A DNA stretch of 24,181 nt from Casp-actino8 sp001510455. Lineage in GTDB: Bacteria > Actinomycetota > Acidimicrobiia > Acidimicrobiales > Ilumatobacteraceae. The notes below the pieces were generated by a model that was not told where the DNA came from, made no database searches, and was given only the letters and a program-made list of their open reading frames with translations. Within the stretch, counting starts at the first letter, position 1, and each line of letters opens with the position of its first letter. The position numbers and the translations under genes were made by a program. Shown here piece after piece: positions 1 to 7,545 of the stretch. The stretch is from positions 1 through 24,181 of the forward strand of contig JAQCIK010000028.1 of the NCBI GenBank assembly GCA_027592035.1, given 5' to 3'.

Positions 1-515
1 TCAGGGAAACGAACCTCCATGTCCTGGACTCGGCGCTCCAACTCGGCGCGATCGGCCAGAGGGCGACTCTGTTCCGATGCCCACGCACCGATCCGACTGT
101 CACGCGGGCGCGATGCGAAGTAGGTGTCGCTCTCGGCCGAACTCATCATCTCCACACGTCCGCGCACTCGCACCTGGCGGTGCAGATCGAGCCACGGGAA
201 CACCAACGAAGCCGATGGATGTCCTGACAATTCCTCACCCTTGGCGCTCTCATAGTTGCCATAGAACGAAATTCCCGAGTCGTCGACACCCCGAGCCAAC
301 ACCACACGGGAATCGGGAACACCGTCGACGCCGATCGTTCCGAGAACCATCGCGTTCGGCTCGGCCACTCCGGCCTCCACGGCATCGGCGTACCAGCGAT
401 GCCACATCGCGATCGGCGACGGATCAAGATCCCCCACGTCGAGACCCGCCGTCTCGTATTGCACGCGACGGTCGCGAACGTGATCGTCGTGACGGCCGTT
501 CACGCTCTGCGACAT
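1..515 (-). CDS. pdxH: Pyridoxamine 5'-phosphate oxidase, 3' end cut by the window edge
   Basis: FMN enzyme that oxidises pyridoxine or pyridoxamine 5'-phosphate to pyridoxal 5'-phosphate, the last step of vitamin B6 salvage in the cytoplasm. About 171 codons are visible from the ATG at 515 (start MSQSVNGRHDD). Family motifs follow in order: SRVVLARG at about residues 62-69, FYGNYESAKGEEL shortly after, the substrate/FMN segment FPWLDLHRQVRVRG, and SRPRDSRIGAWASEQS. Bacterial PdxH is about 210-230 residues, so roughly 40-50 C-terminal residues lie beyond position 1. The start is 4 bases after the serS stop, so the two are probably cotranscribed with serS first. No strong Shine-Dalgarno is seen. 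The family call is firm. Only the C-terminus is unknown. Confidence 0.93.
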   Translation of the reverse strand, partial: MSQSVNGRHDDHVRDRRVQYETAGLDVGDLDPSPIAMWHRWYADAVEAGVAEPNAMVLGTIGVDGVPDSRVVLARGVDDSGISFYGNYESAKGEELSGHPSASLVFPWLDLHRQVRVRGRVEMMSSAESDTYFASRPRDSRIGAWASEQSRPLADRAELERRVQDMEVRFP

Positions 516-519
516 GCGA

Positions 520-1809
520 TCAGGCCGTGATGCGCTCGAGGCCACGCATGTACGGGCGAAGGACTTCGGGAATCACGACGCTGCCATCGGCCTGCCGGAA
601 ATTCTCGACGATGGCTGCCCACACACGAGGAACGGCCAGCGCCGATCCGTTGAGAGTGTGGGCGATCTCGGTGCCCTTCTGTCCGGAGCGACGGAAACGA
701 ATGTCGGCCCGTCGAGCTTGGTAGTCGGCGAACCAACTGACCGACGACACCTCGAGCCAGGCATCGCAGCCGGGTGAGTACACCTCGATGTCGAAACTGC
801 GGTGGTGACTCTGACCCATGTCGCCGGTGCAGATCTCGATGATGCGATAGGGCAACCCGAGCGACGCGATGGTTCCTTCGGCTCGTTCGACGAGTTCGGA
901 GAGAAGAGCCGGTGATTGCTCGGGTGTGGCCAAGGCGAGGATCTCGACCTTGTCGAACTCGTGAGAGCGCAACATGCCACGCGTGTCACGGCCCGCTGAG
1001 CCCGCCTCGCGCCGGTAACACGACGTGTGGGCCATGAGCCGAACCGGCAAGTCGGCCTCGTCGACCACTTCACCGGCGTACATCGAGGTGAGTGGAACCT
1101 CAGCGGTCGGGATCATCCAGAGGTCGTCGCGTTCGATCGCGTAGGCGTCGTCGGCGAACTTCGGGAGGTGTCCGGTCGCCGTGAGAGTGGACGTGCTCAC
1201 CATGGTGGGTGGGCGAACCTCTTCGAACGCATCGGCATTGCGATCGAGGGCCAACTGGCAGAGCGCCCGAGCGAGCGCAGCACCGGCACCACGTTGCATC
1301 GTGAACATCGACGCCGCGATCTTGGTGGCCCGTTCGCTGTCGAGAATGCCGAGTTCGGCTGCGGTCTCCCAATGTGGGACGCGTTGGTGATCGGCGAAGG
1401 AATCGGGCATCTGCACCGGACCCTTCACCAACGGATTCTCGTGGTCCCCCTCTCCGTCGGGCGCGTCGGCGTGGGGCAGGTTCGGGATACGAAGGAGAAC
1501 CTCACGAAGTTCGGACTGCACGTCGTCGGCCTGGGCGGCCAAGGCGTGCTCTTCGGCTCCGAGGTCTCGACTTTCCGCCTGTGCGGACTCGGCAGCGGCC
1601 TCGTCACCTGAACGCTTCGCCTGTCCGACCGTCTTCGAGAGTTCGTTGACCTTGGCGCGAATGTCGTCACGCCGGGTGGAAATCTGTCGGGCCTGAACGT
1701 CGAGGGCGATCGCCACGTCGAGTTGCTCGAGCAATTCGGGTGTCTGCCGTCGGGCGAGTGAGGCCCGAACGCCGTCGGGATCGGTGCGCAGGAGCCGAAC
1801 GTCGATCAC
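520..1809 (-). CDS. serS: Seryl-tRNA synthetase
   Basis: Class II aminoacyl-tRNA synthetase that charges tRNA-Ser with serine. It is 429 residues, normal for the family. It starts at GTG 1809 with the typical MIDVRLLR N-terminus. A charged helical arm at about residues 27-105 forms the tRNA-binding coiled coil. The catalytic core has the serine-binding TAEVPL (235-240), motif 2 (CYRREAGSAGRDTRG, 264-278, running on to RSHEFDKVE) and motif 3 near the C-terminus (SSVSWFADYQARR, ending in FRR). A TAACCT -10-like hexamer lies 9 bases before the GTG and no Shine-Dalgarno is present, so the mRNA may be nearly leaderless. It is divergent from the ABC exporter and pdxH follows 4 bases after the stop. 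Confidence 0.97.
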   Translation of the reverse strand: MIDVRLLRTDPDGVRASLARRQTPELLEQLDVAIALDVQARQISTRRDDIRAKVNELSKTVGQAKRSGDEAAAESAQAESRDLGAEEHALAAQADDVQSELREVLLRIPNLPHADAPDGEGDHENPLVKGPVQMPDSFADHQRVPHWETAAELGILDSERATKIAASMFTMQRGAGAALARALCQLALDRNADAFEEVRPPTMVSTSTLTATGHLPKFADDAYAIERDDLWMIPTAEVPLTSMYAGEVVDEADLPVRLMAHTSCYRREAGSAGRDTRGMLRSHEFDKVEILALATPEQSPALLSELVERAEGTIASLGLPYRIIEICTGDMGQSHHRSFDIEVYSPGCDAWLEVSSVSWFADYQARRADIRFRRSGQKGTEIAHTLNGSALAVPRVWAAIVENFRQADGSVVIPEVLRPYMRGLERITA

Positions 1810-1922
1810 AAGAGTCAGAGGTTACCGCCCACCATCGGAGCGAATAGGTGTCGATTCACCGTCGACAGACGGTCGGCGGACAGTCGGCACACGTTCCGGC
1901 GGTCGGCACTAGCCTCGACCGA
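1810..1922. promoter_or_regulatory. Divergent promoter region between serS and the ABC exporter
   Basis: A 113-base gap between two divergent starts. On the minus strand TAACCT (bases 1819-1824) ends 9 bases before the serS GTG. On the plus strand TAGCCT (1908-1913) ends about 9 bases before the GTG at 1923. Both fit the actinobacterial -10 form TANNNT, and neither start has a Shine-Dalgarno, which suggests leaderless transcripts. No convincing -35 boxes were seen. The assignment is inference from spacing. An alternative upstream GTG at 1848 would put part of this gap inside the ABC gene. Confidence 0.45.
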
Positions 1923-2906
1923 GTGAACTCGGGAACCGCATCGACGTCTTCCCTCGGTTCCCGCATCGTCTCGGGTTCGATCGACAACGTGGTCGAAGTC
2001 CACGATCTGACGATTCGCTACGGACGGGGTGACCGCGCTCTGACGGCCGTCGACGGTGTGTCGTTCTCGGCCCGAGCCGGCCAGGTCACCGCGGTCCTCG
2101 GCCCGAACGGAGCCGGCAAGACGAGCACCATCGAGGTCTGTGAAGGACTTCGACGTCGCACCTCGGGTGACGTCCGAGTTCTGGGTATCGATCCGAGCGG
2201 CTCACGTCGTCAACGCCGCAATCTTGCTCGTCGGGTCGGACTCATGCTGCAAGAGGGTGGCGTGTATCCATCGGCTCGTCCCCTCGATGTCCTGCGGCAA
2301 TACTGCGGTATCCATCGAGTGACCGACGATGGCGCTCCTCACGAACTTCTCGACTTGGTGGGTCTCACCGACCGGGCTCGAACGTCGTGGCGACGACTTT
2401 CCGGAGGCGAGAAACAGCGTCTGTCTCTCGCCATGGCACTCGTCGGTCGACCCGATGTCGTGTTCCTCGACGAACCCACGAGCGGGGTCGACGTCAATGG
2501 TCGCGACACCATTCGCGCCATCATCGCCTCGCTCACCGAACGCGGTTGTGGAGTGGTCCTCGCCACCCACGAGCTCGACGAGGCCGAGCGGATCGCTGAT
2601 CGAGTGGTGATCTTCGACAAAGGAAAGGTGCTCGTCGAGGGCACGCTCGACGACGTACGACGAGCCCGACAGGCCGTCCGATTGCGAACGGTTCGGCCCC
2701 TCGTGATCGACGAGATGCCCACCAACATCGGGGACTGGCTCGTCGAGGTCGAGCCGGGCCACTACACGATCGAGGATGCCCCTCAGGGACTGGTGGCCGC
2801 TCTTGCCGTGTGGTTGAGCGAACACGGGATCGACGTCATCGAACTTCGGGCCGGTGTCGCCAGTCTCGAGGACGTGTTCAAGAAGTTGACCGGAGACCCC
2901 ACATGA
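1923..2906 (+). CDS. ABC transporter ATP-binding protein (ABC-2 exporter type)
   Basis: Cytoplasmic ATPase of a two-component exporter. With the GTG at 1923 it has 327 residues. Visible motifs are Walker A GPNGAGKTS (about 60-68), a Q-loop glutamine in LMLQEGG (about 110), signature LSGGEKQR (159-166), Walker B VVFLDEPTSGVD (179-190) and the H-loop in LATHELDEAE. A C-terminal extension of about 90 residues is typical of the CcmA/DrrA-like group. Its stop overlaps the permease ATG (ATGA), so the two are translationally coupled. The substrate cannot be read from sequence. Similar pairs sit near heme A/cytochrome oxidase assembly genes in other actinobacteria, and this one is next to ctaG. The start is uncertain: GTG at 1848 or 1989 are alternatives, the domain itself beginning near 1989. 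Confidence 0.9.
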   Translation: MNSGTASTSSLGSRIVSGSIDNVVEVHDLTIRYGRGDRALTAVDGVSFSARAGQVTAVLGPNGAGKTSTIEVCEGLRRRTSGDVRVLGIDPSGSRRQRRNLARRVGLMLQEGGVYPSARPLDVLRQYCGIHRVTDDGAPHELLDLVGLTDRARTSWRRLSGGEKQRLSLAMALVGRPDVVFLDEPTSGVDVNGRDTIRAIIASLTERGCGVVLATHELDEAERIADRVVIFDKGKVLVEGTLDDVRRARQAVRLRTVRPLVIDEMPTNIGDWLVEVEPGHYTIEDAPQGLVAALAVWLSEHGIDVIELRAGVASLEDVFKKLTGDPT

Positions 2907-3631
2907 GTGGTCCGCTGCGCGCCCAACTCGGGGCCGAACTGCGCATCCTGTCGCGCAACGGCGAGCAATTGTTGCTCACGATCATCATCCCGGTTCTCGT
3001 CCTGGTGTTCTTCGGTATCGCCGATGTGTTGCCGACTTCACTCGACGATCACATGGACTTCCTCACTCCCGGAGTCATCGCCCTCGCCGTCATGAGTACG
3101 TCCATGGTGAGCCTCGGCATCGCCACCGGCTTCGAACGTAGCTACCAAGTTCTGAAGCGACTCGGAGCCACACCCCTCGGCCGACCGCGATGGCTTCTGG
3201 CCAAGATTCTCACCGTTCTCGTGGTCGAGATCGTCCAGTTGGCCGTTCTCGTTCCGGTGGCCATCGCTCTCGACTGGAACACCGATGATGCGTCATGGCC
3301 CCTCGCCCTGGCCGCCGTCGCCCTCGGCACCTTCGCCTTCGGCGGACTCGGCCTCTTCATCGCCGGACGTCTGCGCGCCGAGATCAACCTGGCCGCCCAG
3401 AACGGGCTCTACATCGTGCTCCTGTTGCTCGGCGGCATGGTCCTTCCCTTCGACGAATTGCCGGGATTCCTGGCCGACGCCAGCCCGTATCTTCCGTCGG
3501 GTGCACTGGCCGATGTCATGCGTGATGCTCTGGTGAGCACGTCCACCCAGGCGTCCACCTCGTGGATCGTGCTCGGGGCGTGGGCCCTGGCCGCGCCAGT
3601 GATCGCGGCCCTCACTTTCCGCTGGGAATGA
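2903..3631 (+). CDS. ABC-2 type transporter permease
   Basis: Membrane partner of the preceding ATPase, 242 residues. The start is the ATG at 2903, overlapping the ATPase stop by 4 bases. About six hydrophobic segments are visible: LLLTIIIPVLVLVFFGI (about 24-40), the segment around VIALAVMSTSMVSLGIA, ILTVLVVEIVQLAVLVPVAIAL, LALAAVALGTFAFGGLGLFI, LYIVLLLLGGMVLPF and the C-terminal IVLGAWALAAPVIAAL. This matches the ABC-2 fold of DrrB/NodJ-like exporters. It ends 33 bases from the convergently transcribed ctaG. The exported compound is unknown. Lipids, drugs or a heme-related factor are all possible, and only the neighbouring oxidase genes hint at the last. Confidence 0.88.
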   Translation: MSGPLRAQLGAELRILSRNGEQLLLTIIIPVLVLVFFGIADVLPTSLDDHMDFLTPGVIALAVMSTSMVSLGIATGFERSYQVLKRLGATPLGRPRWLLAKILTVLVVEIVQLAVLVPVAIALDWNTDDASWPLALAAVALGTFAFGGLGLFIAGRLRAEINLAAQNGLYIVLLLLGGMVLPFDELPGFLADASPYLPSGALADVMRDALVSTSTQASTSWIVLGAWALAAPVIAALTFRWE

Positions 3632-3664
3632 TGAGTGAATGACCAGCGAGCGATCAGTCGATGA

Positions 3665-4555
3665 TCAACGCGGTTCGGGTTCGCGCGCCGGAGGAGTCTC
3701 CGAGAACGCCTTCTCGACGTCGGCGGTCGTGAGTGGCTGTCGAACGTAAGCCGAGTCGTTCTCGGCCCGGAAGGTCTTCGCGAACTTCTGGACGAACAGC
3801 ACACCGATGATCGTCCAGAGGAAGACCGCTCCACCCAACTTCATGATCGCGCCGGCGATCTGCTGATCGTCGGTCACCGAGATTCCCCACACTCTCCACG
3901 GAATGTTGTAGTGCTTGTACACGACACCTTCGGCGAAGGTGAGCCAGCCCGCTGGAACCGTGGCCACCACACTGTTCATGAACAGGTAGATCATCTTGCC
4001 CATCGGCGAGATGTGCAGTTCGGGCATCGGGCCGCACACCGGCAACCACATGATGATCGCCGTCGTGACGAGGAAGATGTGCACGGCGTAGTGCAGTGGA
4101 CCGTTCGACACCGAGGCGTTCACCACACCCGGAACGTGACTCACCATGACCGCCACGTTGAAGACGAAGGCGGCCCGCACCGGGTGGGCCATGAACTTCA
4201 CGAATCGATACAAACCCTTGTCGCCGATCAGGATCCTGACGAACCACTCGGGCGTGGCCAGAACGACCAGCGGTGGCATGAAGTAGGTGAGCGCCATGTG
4301 CTGGAACATGTGCACCGAGTAGAGGTACTCCTCGGCGATGTCGTGGATCGGCCAGTCACTCGACAGCCACATGATCAGGATTCCGGCCACGAACGCGTAC
4401 TTCTGGCGATTGGTGACGACGACTCCGCCCGGTTCGACCGCACGCGGACCGAGAACCCGAACCATGTAGACGTAACCAGCCGTGAGGAAGGCGACCAGTA
4501 GCCACACCTCGATGTGCTGCTGGAAGCGCCACGGGTCGACGGCCAACATCGCCAC
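3665..4555 (-). CDS. ctaG: Cytochrome c oxidase assembly factor CtaG (caa3 type)
   Basis: Integral membrane protein of the caa3_CtaG family, involved in maturing the copper-containing caa3 oxidase. It is 296 residues with about seven hydrophobic helices. Characteristic stretches are YLYSVHMFQHMALTYFMPPL (about 77-96), conserved histidines in HPVRAAFVFN, MVSHVPGVVN and LHYAVHIFL, and MWLPVCGPMPEL. The C-terminal 40 residues are hydrophilic and probably cytoplasmic. The GTG at 4555 is preferred over the ATG at 4549 because GAGG lies 8 bases upstream of the GTG. It follows the subunit IV gene by 11 bases and is the last gene of the oxidase operon. This is the Bacillus-type CtaG, not the Cox11 family of the same name. 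Confidence 0.92.
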   Translation of the reverse strand: MAMLAVDPWRFQQHIEVWLLVAFLTAGYVYMVRVLGPRAVEPGGVVVTNRQKYAFVAGILIMWLSSDWPIHDIAEEYLYSVHMFQHMALTYFMPPLVVLATPEWFVRILIGDKGLYRFVKFMAHPVRAAFVFNVAVMVSHVPGVVNASVSNGPLHYAVHIFLVTTAIIMWLPVCGPMPELHISPMGKMIYLFMNSVVATVPAGWLTFAEGVVYKHYNIPWRVWGISVTDDQQIAGAIMKLGGAVFLWTIIGVLFVQKFAKTFRAENDSAYVRQPLTTADVEKAFSETPPAREPEPR

Positions 4556-4566
4556 GACGATCGCCT

Positions 4567-4893
4567 CTACGACAAGAAGAACTTGAAAGTCGCCAACGCC
4601 CCCACGTAGACCGACACGGCCAGGATCAACCCCGAGTAGAACAGATAGCTGAACAACTTGTTGTCGAACTTCAGATGCATGAAGTACGACACCACGATCA
4701 CGAATTTCACGATCATCAGCACGAACAGAGTGGGCAGGAACAGCGGCCCGAAGTCGACGTAGTACGTCGACACTTCGATCGCCGTGAGAACGGCGAGGAT
4801 CAACGCGATGACGATGTACTGCTTGTCGGACGCGCCGTGACTCTCACCGTGTTCGGTGGACTCGTGAGTGACTGTTTCAGTGGCTGTGCTCAT
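4567..4893 (-). CDS. Cytochrome c oxidase subunit IV (prokaryotic, small)
   Basis: Small accessory subunit of the caa3 oxidase in the plasma membrane, 108 residues. It has a polar, His/Glu-rich N-terminus (about residues 1-24) and then three transmembrane helices, roughly YIVIALILAVLTAIEV (26-41), LFLPTLFVLMIVKFVIVVSYF (51-71) and a third at about 80-105. The VKFVIVVSYFMHLKFD stretch is the hallmark of the COX4_pro family, with the helix II lysine and the YFMHL motif intact. The ATG at 4893 has AAGGA 7 bases upstream. It follows ctaE by 23 bases and precedes ctaG by 11 bases. Confidence 0.9.
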   Translation of the reverse strand: MSTATETVTHESTEHGESHGASDKQYIVIALILAVLTAIEVSTYYVDFGPLFLPTLFVLMIVKFVIVVSYFMHLKFDNKLFSYLFYSGLILAVSVYVGALATFKFFLS

Positions 4894-4916
4894 GATCAAT
4901 CCTTCGTGGGAGCCGA

Positions 4917-5525
4917 TCAGGCCGGAATCAGGTAGACGAGAGTGAAGATGACGATCCAGACGATGTCGACGAAGTGCCAGTAAAGCCCGATCATCTCGAC
5001 GGTCTCGGCCTTGCTCCCCGGGATGCGGTTTCGCCGCACCATTCCCACCAGAGCCATCAACATGATGATGCCGACCGTCACGTGCACACCGTGGAAACCG
5101 GTCAACGTGTAGAAGCTCGAGCCGAACAAGCTGGTGGTGAAGCCCAGACCTTCGCGGTAGAACGCCGTGAACTCGTAGACCTGACCACCCACGAAGGTGG
5201 CGCCGAGAATTGCCGTCACCGTGAGCCACAGATTGGTGTTGCGATCGTCGTTGCGATGAGCAGCCGACACGGCGAGCACCATGGTGAGCGAACTCATGAG
5301 CAACACGAACGAGCTCACCGAGGTGAATGGAATGTCGTAGATCTGATCGGGCTGGGGACCCTCTCCGACTCGGCCCTTGTAGAGCATGTAGGTCGAGATG
5401 AGACCCCCGAACAACAAACACTCGGAACCGAGGAAGATCCACATCCCGAGCTTGTTGTTCGACAAGCCCGTGGACGTGTGGTGCGCGCCGTGGTCGGCGC
5501 CGTGAGCGACAGCGGTGTCAGCCAA
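4917..5525 (-). CDS. ctaE: Cytochrome c oxidase subunit III, probable TTG start
   Basis: Membrane subunit III of the aa3/caa3 oxidase, 202 residues from the TTG at 5525, with five to six helices. Signature residues are intact: GSECLLFGG (33-41, E35), FHGVHV (144-149, H145 and H148) and LYWHFVDIVW (181-190, H184 and D187). No ATG or GTG gives a full-length protein without running far into ctaD. The TTG at 5523-5525 overlaps the ctaD stop by 8 bases and has AAGGAG 10 bases upstream inside ctaD. This suggests translational coupling. A later TTG before SNNKLGMW is possible but would remove the His-rich N-terminus. Confidence 0.93.
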   Translation of the reverse strand: MADTAVAHGADHGAHHTSTGLSNNKLGMWIFLGSECLLFGGLISTYMLYKGRVGEGPQPDQIYDIPFTSVSSFVLLMSSLTMVLAVSAAHRNDDRNTNLWLTVTAILGATFVGGQVYEFTAFYREGLGFTTSLFGSSFYTLTGFHGVHVTVGIIMLMALVGMVRRNRIPGSKAETVEMIGLYWHFVDIVWIVIFTLVYLIPA

Positions 5526-7530
5526 GGGGTGCCAACTCCTTCGTGTGGCCCCCGTCCTCGCCGGACGCGGGGGGATCGAAATCGTCATCGGGCGCCGTGG
5601 CCGGCTCCATGGCCCAGCCGAACATGGTGAGCAGCAAGAACGCCGCACCGACGGCCATCAGCATGCGGTTGTAGATGAGTCCGTAGCAGATGATCGGCAG
5701 GGCCAGGGCGACAAGGATCGGCCAGTACGACCGCGACGGCATGTGGATGTGCTCGTCCGGGTGGGCGTTCATGACGGCCAGAACTTCTTCGGCCGATGCG
5801 ACCTGCTTGATCTCGTGCGTGTTCGGATCCTGCTCGTACTTGCGATGGAAGAACTCGTCGAGGTGATCGATGGTCGGGATCGAGTCGAAGTTGTGTTCGA
5901 CCGGCGGGTTGGCCGTCATCCATTCGAGCGAGCGGGCATCCCACGGATCGAGCGGGGCGATGGCGACCTTCTTCGACTTGTGCGTATAGACCACGTTGAT
6001 GATGAAGAAGAGAATGCCGAGCGACAGGATCAGCGAGCCGAGCGAAGCGATCATGTTCCAGAAACCGAGGTTGAAGAACCCTTCGCCAGCTCGAGCTTCC
6101 GTCCAGACCTGCATACGACGGGGCTGACCCTGGAGGCCGAGGATGTGCATCGGACCGAAGGTCATGTTCATACCGACGACCATGAGCCAGAAGTTCCATT
6201 TGCCGAGCGTCTCGTTGAGCTGCTTGCGGAACATCTTCGGCCACCAGTAGTAGAAGCCGGCGAACAAGCCGAAGATCGCTCCGCCGAACAACACGTAGTG
6301 GAAGTGAGCGACGATGTAGTAGGTGTCGGTCTGCTGAGTGTCACTCGGCGCGACCGAGTGCGTCACGCCCGAGAGACCACCGATGGTGAACTGCACCACC
6401 AAGCCGATGGCGAAGAGCATCGGCGTGGCGAAGGTGAGCTTGCCTCCCCACATGGTCATGACCCAGTTCACGATCTTGACACCGGTGGGTACGGCGATGG
6501 CCATGGTCGCCAAGGAGAACACGGCCACCGACACCGGACCGAGACCCGACGCGAACATGTGGTGCGCCCACACACCCCAACCGACGAATCCGATGGCCGC
6601 ACCCGACAGAGCCACGATCGGGTACCCGAACAGCGGCTTCTTCGAGAAGACCGGAATGATCTCGGACACGATGCCGAACGACGGCAGGATGAGGATGTAC
6701 ACCTCGGGGTGACCGAAGATCCAGAACAAGTGCTGCCACAGCAACGGGTCGGCTCCGGCGGCCACGTCGAAGAAGGTCGCATCGAAGGATCGCTGGAAGG
6801 ACAAGAGGAAGAGCGCCACGGTGATGACCGGGATGGCGAACAGCAACAAGAACTGCACGACGAGCACCATCCACGTGAAGATCGGCATGCGCATGAGCTT
6901 CATGCCGGGTGCCCGCATGTTGAGGATGGTGACGATCAGGTTGATCGAGCCGGTCAACGATGCGATACCAGTGATCTGCAGACCGAGCACCCAGAAATCG
7001 ATGCCGTGGGTCGGCGAGAAAAGGGTACTCGAGTTGGGGGCGTACATGAACCAGCCACCGTCGGCGGCCCCGCCGAGGAACCACGACGTGTTGAGGAAGA
7101 TGCCACCGAAGAGGAAGCACCAGAACCCGAAGGCGTTGATTCGCGGGAACGCCACGTCTCGTGCGCCGATCTGCAAGGGCACGAAGTAGTTGGCGAAAGC
7201 CGCCGCCATGGGCATCACGAAGAGGAACACCATGGTGGTGGCGTGCATCGTGAACATCTGGTTGTACTGATCGGCGCTCAGAACCTTGCCCTCGGGTCCC
7301 ATGAGCTGCAGACGGATCAGCACGGCCTCGAGACCGCCGACGATGAAGAAGAAGAAGGCTGCGACTCCGTACATGATGCCGAGCTTCTTGTGATCGACGG
7401 TGACGAGCCAGTCCTTCCACGACGACGTGGCGGCCGGACGCTTGAAGACACCGAGAGCTTCGCTGGGCTTCACCACGGTGGGTGTGCCGGGAACCGCAAC
7501 TTCGGTGGAGGGACGTTCGATGATGGCCAT
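5518..7530 (-). CDS. ctaD: Cytochrome c oxidase subunit I (A1-type heme-copper oxidase)
   Basis: Catalytic subunit that reduces O2 to water and pumps protons, 670 residues with twelve core helices. All ligands are present: heme a H96 and H411, heme a3 H409, CuB H274, H323 and H324. GHPEVY at 273-278 supplies the E276 and cross-linked Y278 that define the A1 class. D-channel residues are in GARDVAFPRIN (D125, N132) and the K-channel lysine is K352 in PTGVKIVNW. The C-terminal 160 residues hold the DPWDARSLEW motif (528-537) and two extra hydrophobic segments (about 603-637), which make the protein longer than mitochondrial-type CtaD. The ATG at 7530 has AGGAG 9 bases upstream. It lies 15 bases after ctaC and overlaps ctaE. 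Confidence 0.98.
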   Translation of the reverse strand: MAIIERPSTEVAVPGTPTVVKPSEALGVFKRPAATSSWKDWLVTVDHKKLGIMYGVAAFFFFIVGGLEAVLIRLQLMGPEGKVLSADQYNQMFTMHATTMVFLFVMPMAAAFANYFVPLQIGARDVAFPRINAFGFWCFLFGGIFLNTSWFLGGAADGGWFMYAPNSSTLFSPTHGIDFWVLGLQITGIASLTGSINLIVTILNMRAPGMKLMRMPIFTWMVLVVQFLLLFAIPVITVALFLLSFQRSFDATFFDVAAGADPLLWQHLFWIFGHPEVYILILPSFGIVSEIIPVFSKKPLFGYPIVALSGAAIGFVGWGVWAHHMFASGLGPVSVAVFSLATMAIAVPTGVKIVNWVMTMWGGKLTFATPMLFAIGLVVQFTIGGLSGVTHSVAPSDTQQTDTYYIVAHFHYVLFGGAIFGLFAGFYYWWPKMFRKQLNETLGKWNFWLMVVGMNMTFGPMHILGLQGQPRRMQVWTEARAGEGFFNLGFWNMIASLGSLILSLGILFFIINVVYTHKSKKVAIAPLDPWDARSLEWMTANPPVEHNFDSIPTIDHLDEFFHRKYEQDPNTHEIKQVASAEEVLAVMNAHPDEHIHMPSRSYWPILVALALPIICYGLIYNRMLMAVGAAFLLLTMFGWAMEPATAPDDDFDPPASGEDGGHTKELAPLG

Positions 7531-7545
7531 CTCAGTGTTCTCCTG

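Noticed and set aside
1848..1922. Longer ABC ATPase start at GTG 1848
   Set aside because: The extra 25 residues have no ABC-domain similarity and would overlap the likely promoter. The start at 1923 is preferred, though not proven.
3632..3664. Bidirectional terminator between the permease and ctaG
   Set aside because: No stable GC hairpin or T-run could be found in the 33 bases.
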